NCBI GenBank assembly: GCA_900551895.1
Contig: URXX01000001.1
Span: 62,001 to 126,000 of the forward strand
Reading direction: 5' to 3'
Source of the DNA: an uncultured Lachnospiraceae bacterium
GTDB taxonomy: Bacteria; Bacillota; Clostridia; Lachnospirales; Lachnospiraceae
Length of the DNA: 64,000 nt
The translations under genes were made by a program, and so were the position numbers. Position 1 is the stretch's first letter; every line of letters begins with the position of its first letter. The notes under the pieces are model-generated. The model was not told the DNA's origin. It was given only the letters and a program-made list of their open reading frames with translations, and ran no database searches. Positions 59,077 to 64,000 of the stretch are shown here, one piece after another.

Positions 59077-59466
59077 ATGTGGATGTTTGTGCTTTTTATT
59101 ATTTCCATACAGGATATAAAGTACAAAAAAATAGAAAATAAATGGATTTTTATGTTGTTAATTTGTGATATGTGTAAGGGTGCTGCTGCGGAATGGCTTG
59201 CGGGAGCGTTTGTGGCAGGGTTAGTCTTTTTTCTTATACTGCTTTTTGCACCGGCAAGTTTTGGCGGCGGAGATGTGAAACTGAGTGTTGCAGTCGGGTA
59301 CTATTTAGGGGCAAAAAGGTGGTTTTACAGTTTTGCCATTGCCGTATTTTGGGCGGGAACGATTATTATAGGAAAATATATTTTGGGAAAGATAAATAGA
59401 AAAGAGGAGATAGCGTTTGGACCGTATCTCTGTCTGGGAGCGGTGGCAGTGAAAGTTTTTATGTAA
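59077..59466 (+). CDS. A24-type prepilin peptidase, small
   Basis: This is a 129-residue membrane aspartyl protease, TadV/CpaA-like in size. The first catalytic Asp is in ISIQDIKYKKIENKW and the second in FGGGDVKLSVAVGYYLGA, matching the family GxGD region. About four helices are visible. The ribosome binding site (AGAGGG) is 22 bases before the first ATG, so a non-ATG start a few codons earlier is possible. No pilin or tad gene is nearby. The partner substrates must lie elsewhere or the gene is an orphan. Confidence 0.8.
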   Translation: MWMFVLFIISIQDIKYKKIENKWIFMLLICDMCKGAAAEWLAGAFVAGLVFFLILLFAPASFGGGDVKLSVAVGYYLGAKRWFYSFAIAVFWAGTIIIGKYILGKINRKEEIAFGPYLCLGAVAVKVFM

Positions 59467-59472
59467 ATAATA

Positions 59473-59501
59473 GTGACAGAATGATAGTGAATTGATATAA
59501 T
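59473..59501 (+). promoter_or_regulatory. promoter of the ATP-grasp ligase gene
   Basis: GTGACA (59473-59478) and TATAAT (59496-59501) have a 17-base spacer and an extended -10 (TTGA before TATAAT). This is a good vegetative promoter. Confidence 0.55.
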
Positions 59502-59557
59502 TACTAAGGTTAGGCTGTTTTAGTCTTGAGTGCAAAAAAGAACAAGGAGATAGAGGC

Positions 59558-60772
59558 ATGCAAAAAATAGAATTTTTACCTGTGCTGTTAGCCAGTGATA
59601 TTAATGTGTACAGTATGGCAAGGGCATTCCATGAGGAATATGGAATTAAATCATTAGTTGTAGCGAGAAGTTCAAGCAACATCATTGCGAACAGTAAAAT
59701 TCTTGTATATCGAGAAAGAGCGGGACTGGATAAGACAGAAATTTTTCTCAAAGAAATGAATGATATATATAAGAAATATGGAAAATCAAAGAAACTTATT
59801 CTTATCGGCTGCGCAGACCATTATGTACGTCTGATTGTGGAAAATAAGGCTGAATTAAAGGATAAATTTATTTTACCTTATACGGATAAGGAAGTTTTGG
59901 ATAATATTGTCTTAAAAGAAACTTTTTATGAATTATGTGAGAAATATAATTTAGATTATGCAAAAACATTTATTTATAAACCGGAGATGAACTTTGAGTT
60001 TGATTTAAAAGATATGTTATTTCCAGTAGTGTTAAAGGCTTCGGACAGCGTTAAATTTCACCGCAATAAATTTGAAGGCTTTCACAAAGCGTACTTTATC
60101 GATACGAAAGAAGAATTGGTAGATACATTGAAGTTGATTTACAAAAACGGTTATGACGACAACATGATTATTCAGGAGAAAGTTCCGGGAGAAGACGCGG
60201 CAATGTATGACCTGCAAATTTATGTTGGAAGCGACCATAAAGTAAAACTGATGAATCTTGGAAATGTTGTGCTGGAAGAACATACGCCTACTGCAATCGG
60301 CAACAATGCGGCAACTATTACAATGTCGGATTATAATGAAGATTTGATGAAAAAAATTCAGTTCTTAATGGAAGATATAGGGTATGAAGGCTTGGCAGAC
60401 TGTGATTTGAAATATGACTATCGTGACGGCAAATATAAAATGTTTGAAATTAATATCAGACAGGGAAGAAGCCATTATCGTGTAACAGGCGGAGGATACA
60501 ATTTGGCAAAATATATTGTGGACGATTATGTATATCATAAAGAAATACCGACGACATATGTAAAAGATGAATATTTTTGGCACGTTGTTCCACTTGGTGT
60601 TGTTTATAAATATGTAAAAGATAAGGACAAGATTGCCAAGATTAAGGAACTGGTAAAACAGGGAAAGGTATGTGACTCGTTCTATTATAAAGAAGATATG
60701 TGTCTGAAGAGAAGAGTTATGTACTGGCTCAGATGTTTGAATCATTATAAAAAATATAAGAAATATTTTTAA
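59558..60772 (+). CDS. ATP-grasp carboxylate-amine ligase, D-aspartate ligase-like
   Basis: This is a 404-residue soluble enzyme of the ATP-grasp superfamily. The N-terminal PILLGSD-like opening appears here as FLPVLLASDINVYSMARAF. The central ATP-binding stretch has PVVLKASDSVKFH and IIQEKVPGEDAAMYDLQIYV, and the catalytic acidic end is KMFEINIRQGRSHY. Order and length resemble D-aspartate ligase, which adds a D-Asp side chain to peptidoglycan precursors in some Gram-positives. That homology is from memory and the true amine and acid substrates are uncertain. AAGGAGA is at the start. Confidence 0.78.
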   Translation: MQKIEFLPVLLASDINVYSMARAFHEEYGIKSLVVARSSSNIIANSKILVYRERAGLDKTEIFLKEMNDIYKKYGKSKKLILIGCADHYVRLIVENKAELKDKFILPYTDKEVLDNIVLKETFYELCEKYNLDYAKTFIYKPEMNFEFDLKDMLFPVVLKASDSVKFHRNKFEGFHKAYFIDTKEELVDTLKLIYKNGYDDNMIIQEKVPGEDAAMYDLQIYVGSDHKVKLMNLGNVVLEEHTPTAIGNNAATITMSDYNEDLMKKIQFLMEDIGYEGLADCDLKYDYRDGKYKMFEINIRQGRSHYRVTGGGYNLAKYIVDDYVYHKEIPTTYVKDEYFWHVVPLGVVYKYVKDKDKIAKIKELVKQGKVCDSFYYKEDMCLKRRVMYWLRCLNHYKKYKKYF

Positions 60773-60785
60773 AAACAATCAGTAG

Positions 60786-60875
60786 GCCGAAAGATACACG
60801 GCAATGCATTATCTATTTACAATGCTGATGAAAGAACTTGGACTTGAAATTGCAAAAGAAAAAAGTGAAGAGTAG
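60786..60875 (+). pseudogene. possible remnant of a lost gene or short peptide ORF
   Basis: The frame is open from 60786 (AERYTAMHYLFTMLM, then KELGLEIAKEKSEE) and stops at 60873-60875, 16 bases before the GH84 gene. An ATG at 60804 would give 23 residues but has no binding site. It looks like the tail of a degraded gene, though a chance ORF cannot be excluded. Confidence 0.25.
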
Positions 60876-60891
60876 ACAGGAGTAAAAAGAC

Positions 60892-63800
60892 ATGAAAAAC
60901 AGAATTGTAACAGCATTACTGGCAGCAACTATGTCAGTGGCAATAGTAGCGGGTAATATGACACCATCCGTATACGCACAGGATACAAAATCTGCAGAAG
61001 TAAATATTGTGCCGGTTCCAAAGAAAATGACAACAACCGGAGAAGAATTACAGATGACGGATTGTGTTAATATTGAGGGAACTAACACTGCAGATGCAGA
61101 TGCGGTAGGAGAACTGAAAGAATTTTTGAAAGAAAATGAGATTCAAGTGAATGAAACAGCCGATGCACAGGATACGACAATCATCTTAGGAGAAACCGGA
61201 GATGAGTTGGAGTCACTTGCTCAGGCAAAGGAACGCCTTAAAATGGAAAGCACTGATAAACTGGGGGAAGAAGGCTATGTAATGGCTGTTGACGCAAACG
61301 ATCAGGCAGGCGGAACAATTGTAATTGAGGGAAAAAGCGGAGACGGTACATTTTACGGTGTGCAGACTTTGAAACAGTTGACAGAGAAAACAGAAAATGC
61401 AGTTACTGTTGCAGAGGCAGTCATCAAAGACGAGCCTACAATGTCTGTCAGAGGAAGCATTGAAGGATTTTATGGAACTCCATGGAGTCACGAAGACCGA
61501 TTAAACCAAATTGAATTTTACGGCGATCAGAAATTAAATACATATATTTATGCGCCGAAAGACGATGTGTACCATAGAAATAAGTGGAGAGATCCATATC
61601 CGGAAACAGAAATGAAGAGAATGAAGGATTTGATCGGTACATCGAAAAAAAATAAAGTTGACTTTGTATTTTCTCTGTCACCGGGAATTGACATTCGTTT
61701 TGACGGTGCAGAAGGAGAGGCGGATTATCAGGCACTTGTAAAGAAATGCCAGTCTCTTTACGATATGGGAGTGCGAAGTTTTGCAATCTTCTTTGATGAT
61801 ATTGAAAACAAAGATGGGAAAAAACAGGCGGAATTGTTGAATCGTTTCAATAAAGAGTTTATTCAGGCAAAAGGCGATATCAAACCATTGATTACAGTTC
61901 CGACAGAATATGATTCCAATGTTATGGGGCTTGCAAACTCAGTTAATAAATATACGAAAGACTTTGCGGCTACACTTGACAAGAGTATCAAGGTACTTTG
62001 GACAGGATCTGCTGTTGTTCCGGAAGGAATTGATGTGGCAAATGCACAGAGAGTAAAAGAAGTTTATGGAGACAGAATGGGAATCTGGTGGAACTATCCA
62101 TGTACAGATTACATTAAGGAGAAATTGGCTTTAGGACCGATTTACGGACTCGATAAAGGATTGGAAAAAGAAGTGGATTTCTTAGTGATGAATCCGATGG
62201 AGCATGCGGAACTTTCTAAGATTTCACTGGCAACCGGAGCAGATTACGCATGGAATACAGCGGCATACGACTATGAAAAATCTTTTGAAACAGCCATTGA
62301 TGAACTTTACGGAGAGTTGGCGCCTTATATGTATACATTTGCAAATCACTCATCAAGACTGGTAGCCGGCTGGGCTTCTACAGGAAGAGCGGATGCACCG
62401 GCTGTGCGTGAATTGATGAATACAACAATGAGAAAAGTGGCACGGGGAGAAGATGCGGCGAAAGAAATCGAAACTTTAAAGCAGGAATTTGATCAGATGA
62501 TTTTGGCAGCGGATACATTGAAAGCAAAACTTCCGGCAGAAGAACTATCTCATTGCAGCGGAAATTTAGACAAACTGAAAGCGCTTGGCGAAAATGATAA
62601 AGTGGCATTGGAATTGCTTATCGAAAAGAATGCAGTTGACAGCGATAAAGAAAAAGTACAGACTTTGACAAATCAATTGAATAAGAATATGGCTTCTCTA
62701 CAGTCGGGAAAACTTGTTTCTGAACAGACAGCGCTCGCATTTATCAAAGAAGTATTAGACTATAGCGTTGAGCCGAATGCGGCATTTAAAGTTTCTGATA
62801 CATTTGTGACACCGGGAGAGGAAATTCAACTCACAAATACAAGTTCCATTTCTTCTACAGAACTTGAATGGTCTATGCCGGGAGCAAACGTGCAGACAAG
62901 CACAGAAGAAAATCCGAAGATTTCTTATGAAAAAGAAGGTGTTTATACAATCACTCTGAGGGCAAAGAATAAAAGCGGAGAGAGTGATGAGATTATAAAA
63001 CAGGATTTTATTACTGTATCTAAAGATGCGAAAAAAGAAGAGGTGAATCTTGCATTGAACAAGACCGCTACAGCCAGCGGACAGACGGCAGATGCAGAAT
63101 CACCTGAAAAGGCAATTGACGGAATTGTAAATACAAAGTGGTGTACGACAAACGCCGGCGGACAGTGGATGCAGATTGATTTAGGAAAAGTAAGTACGCT
63201 TACAGAAATTGTAATCAATCATGCAGAGATGGGAGGAGAAGGTTCTTCTCTGAACACAGCGGCATATCATGTAGAAGTGAGTGAAAATGGACAGGATTAT
63301 AAGGAAGTGCTGCGAGTGGAGAAAAACACAGCAGGTCTTACGGAAGATCCAATCGCAGTGACACACGGAAGATATGTAAAACTTTGGATTGATGAACCGA
63401 CACAGGGCGGTGACAATGCGGCTCGTATTTATGAAGTGGAAGTGAAAGGTCTTGAGGAAGCAATTGAAATTCCGCCTGTTTACGATGCAAATAAAAAGGT
63501 ATCTACAGAAGCATTAGAGAAAACATTAGAACTTGCAAAGAAAGCAGATACAAAAGGCGCATTGAAGTCTGCCAAAGTCAGATTTGAAACGGCAGTGAGG
63601 GATGCGGAAGCACTTCTTGCAAAAGTGGAAGCCGGAGTGGAAGATGTGACACAGAAAATGGTGGATGTGGCAAATCAGGAATTGTTAGATGCGATGAAAG
63701 GCTTGGAAATCAAGCAGGGAGATAAAACAGAGTTGAACAAAGTGATTGCTGAAGCTGAAAAACTGAACAAGTCAGATTATGAAGAAAAAGGTTTTGCAGA

Positions 63801-64000
63801 AATGCAAAAAGCATTGAAAGCAGCAAAAGAAATGGCTGTAAATGAAGATGCAACACAGGAAATGGTAGATGCATCCGTGAAAAAATTGCGTGAAGCAATT
63901 GATAAACTGGTACTTGTGAAAAACAATGGCAATGAAACTCAGAACTCACAGACAAAACCGGAAAAGGGTGATTCGCAGAAAGAACCTGTGAAAACAGGAG
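60892..64000 (+). CDS. secreted GH84 beta-N-acetylhexosaminidase (hyaluronidase/NagH-like), cut by window end
   Basis: At least 1036 residues are open to the window end, beginning behind ACAGGAGTAAAAAGAC. A signal peptide spans residues 1-34 (VTALLAATMSV-like, ending at YAQD). A GH20b-like domain precedes the GH84 barrel, which starts near residue 184 (RGSIEGFYGTPWSHEDRL). The catalytic Asp pair is 302-303 in FAIFFDDIE. A helical domain follows, then a PKD-like domain (about 638-710), a CBM32/F5-8C domain (about 719-853, ATASGQTADAESPEKAIDG), and two FIVAR repeats (about 864-1005). The last residues are a Pro/Lys/Thr-rich linker, so a surface-anchoring signal probably follows outside. It acts on mucin or host glycans. 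Confidence 0.93.
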   Translation, partial: MKNRIVTALLAATMSVAIVAGNMTPSVYAQDTKSAEVNIVPVPKKMTTTGEELQMTDCVNIEGTNTADADAVGELKEFLKENEIQVNETADAQDTTIILGETGDELESLAQAKERLKMESTDKLGEEGYVMAVDANDQAGGTIVIEGKSGDGTFYGVQTLKQLTEKTENAVTVAEAVIKDEPTMSVRGSIEGFYGTPWSHEDRLNQIEFYGDQKLNTYIYAPKDDVYHRNKWRDPYPETEMKRMKDLIGTSKKNKVDFVFSLSPGIDIRFDGAEGEADYQALVKKCQSLYDMGVRSFAIFFDDIENKDGKKQAELLNRFNKEFIQAKGDIKPLITVPTEYDSNVMGLANSVNKYTKDFAATLDKSIKVLWTGSAVVPEGIDVANAQRVKEVYGDRMGIWWNYPCTDYIKEKLALGPIYGLDKGLEKEVDFLVMNPMEHAELSKISLATGADYAWNTAAYDYEKSFETAIDELYGELAPYMYTFANHSSRLVAGWASTGRADAPAVRELMNTTMRKVARGEDAAKEIETLKQEFDQMILAADTLKAKLPAEELSHCSGNLDKLKALGENDKVALELLIEKNAVDSDKEKVQTLTNQLNKNMASLQSGKLVSEQTALAFIKEVLDYSVEPNAAFKVSDTFVTPGEEIQLTNTSSISSTELEWSMPGANVQTSTEENPKISYEKEGVYTITLRAKNKSGESDEIIKQDFITVSKDAKKEEVNLALNKTATASGQTADAESPEKAIDGIVNTKWCTTNAGGQWMQIDLGKVSTLTEIVINHAEMGGEGSSLNTAAYHVEVSENGQDYKEVLRVEKNTAGLTEDPIAVTHGRYVKLWIDEPTQGGDNAARIYEVEVKGLEEAIEIPPVYDANKKVSTEALEKTLELAKKADTKGALKSAKVRFETAVRDAEALLAKVEAGVEDVTQKMVDVANQELLDAMKGLEIKQGDKTELNKVIAEAEKLNKSDYEEKGFAEMQKALKAAKEMAVNEDATQEMVDASVKKLREAIDKLVLVKNNGNETQNSQTKPEKGDSQKEPVKTG

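Noticed and set aside
1..64000. tRNA, rRNA, prophage or integrative element
   Set aside because: No cloverleaf-like or rRNA sequence, integrase, att-type flanking repeat or phage structural gene was seen on reading; small tRNAs could be missed without a dedicated search.

Overview
The window looks like a chromosomal segment of a Gram-positive, low-GC anaerobe of the class Clostridia, most likely family Lachnospiraceae. The indicators are an AT-rich sequence with strong AGGAGG-type ribosome binding sites, pyruvate phosphate dikinase, rubrerythrin, a NiaR-controlled de novo NAD operon, a TPP-riboswitch-controlled ThiT, a Clostridia-type EF-G paralogue and a secreted multidomain GH84 hexosaminidase. 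The species cannot be fixed from sequence alone. No rRNA, tRNA, CRISPR array, integrase or prophage module was seen.

Layout. 1-1.4 kb: the end of glycyl-tRNA synthetase and a small RAYT-type (Y1/HuH) transposase framed by inverted terminal repeats and two REP-like hairpins. 1.4-6.5 kb: an AraC regulator divergent from a Gfo/Idh/MocA oxidoreductase, then a highly expressed ppdK. 6.5-8.6 kb: a compact candidate RiPP cassette made of an XRE repressor, a 50-residue membrane peptide, a radical SAM/SPASM maturase and a 43-residue Cys-containing precursor that overlaps the maturase gene. Its promoter carries a double palindrome between -35 and -10. 8.7-12.6 kb: a HEPN-like protein, undecaprenol/diacylglycerol kinase, a phasin-like protein and an ABC1/UbiB kinase, then an unrecognised protein and a DUF3841 protein. 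12.6-17.6 kb: thiT with its TPP riboswitch (minus), nadABC-niaR (plus) with a NiaR-like operator, and hsp20 (minus).

17.7-21.5 kb: a MarR-MATE efflux pair, a ZIP metal transporter and a zinc alcohol dehydrogenase. 21.5-31.3 kb: a complete Kdp potassium system with two tiny membrane peptides (an unnamed 37-mer and KdpF), kdpABC, a KdpD divided into two genes, kdpE, and a TPR-like gene whose upstream region shares 11-bp-phased TTTAA repeats with the kdp promoter. 31.2-33.7 kb: tyrA-aroA (minus). 33.8-38.1 kb: an EF-G paralogue, a large membrane protein and a small P-loop protein. 38.3-45.6 kb: a two-component system separated from a FtsX-type ABC transporter by an Rrf2-rubrerythrin-AraC block. 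45.8-50.5 kb: a heterodimeric ABC exporter followed by DAHP synthase. 50.5-56 kb: a cytidylate-kinase-like protein, an autoregulated ArsR with an EFR1 flavodoxin/ferredoxin protein, a MarR-FUSC-like exporter unit, rhodanese, a HAD phosphatase and a formate/nitrite-type channel. 56-64 kb: a Na/Pi cotransporter, a PHP-domain protein, a small prepilin peptidase, an ATP-grasp ligase resembling D-aspartate ligase, and a GH84 enzyme cut by the window end.

Most genes are ordinary housekeeping or small regulator-plus-effector units in which the regulator's operator can be read directly (XRE, NiaR, ArsR, two MarR). The most promising novelty is the radical SAM peptide cassette at 6.5-8.6 kb. Secondary points of interest are the RAYT/REP element, the split KdpD with its extra small peptide, the shared OmpR-type repeats, and the unexplained 119-residue/DUF3841 pair.
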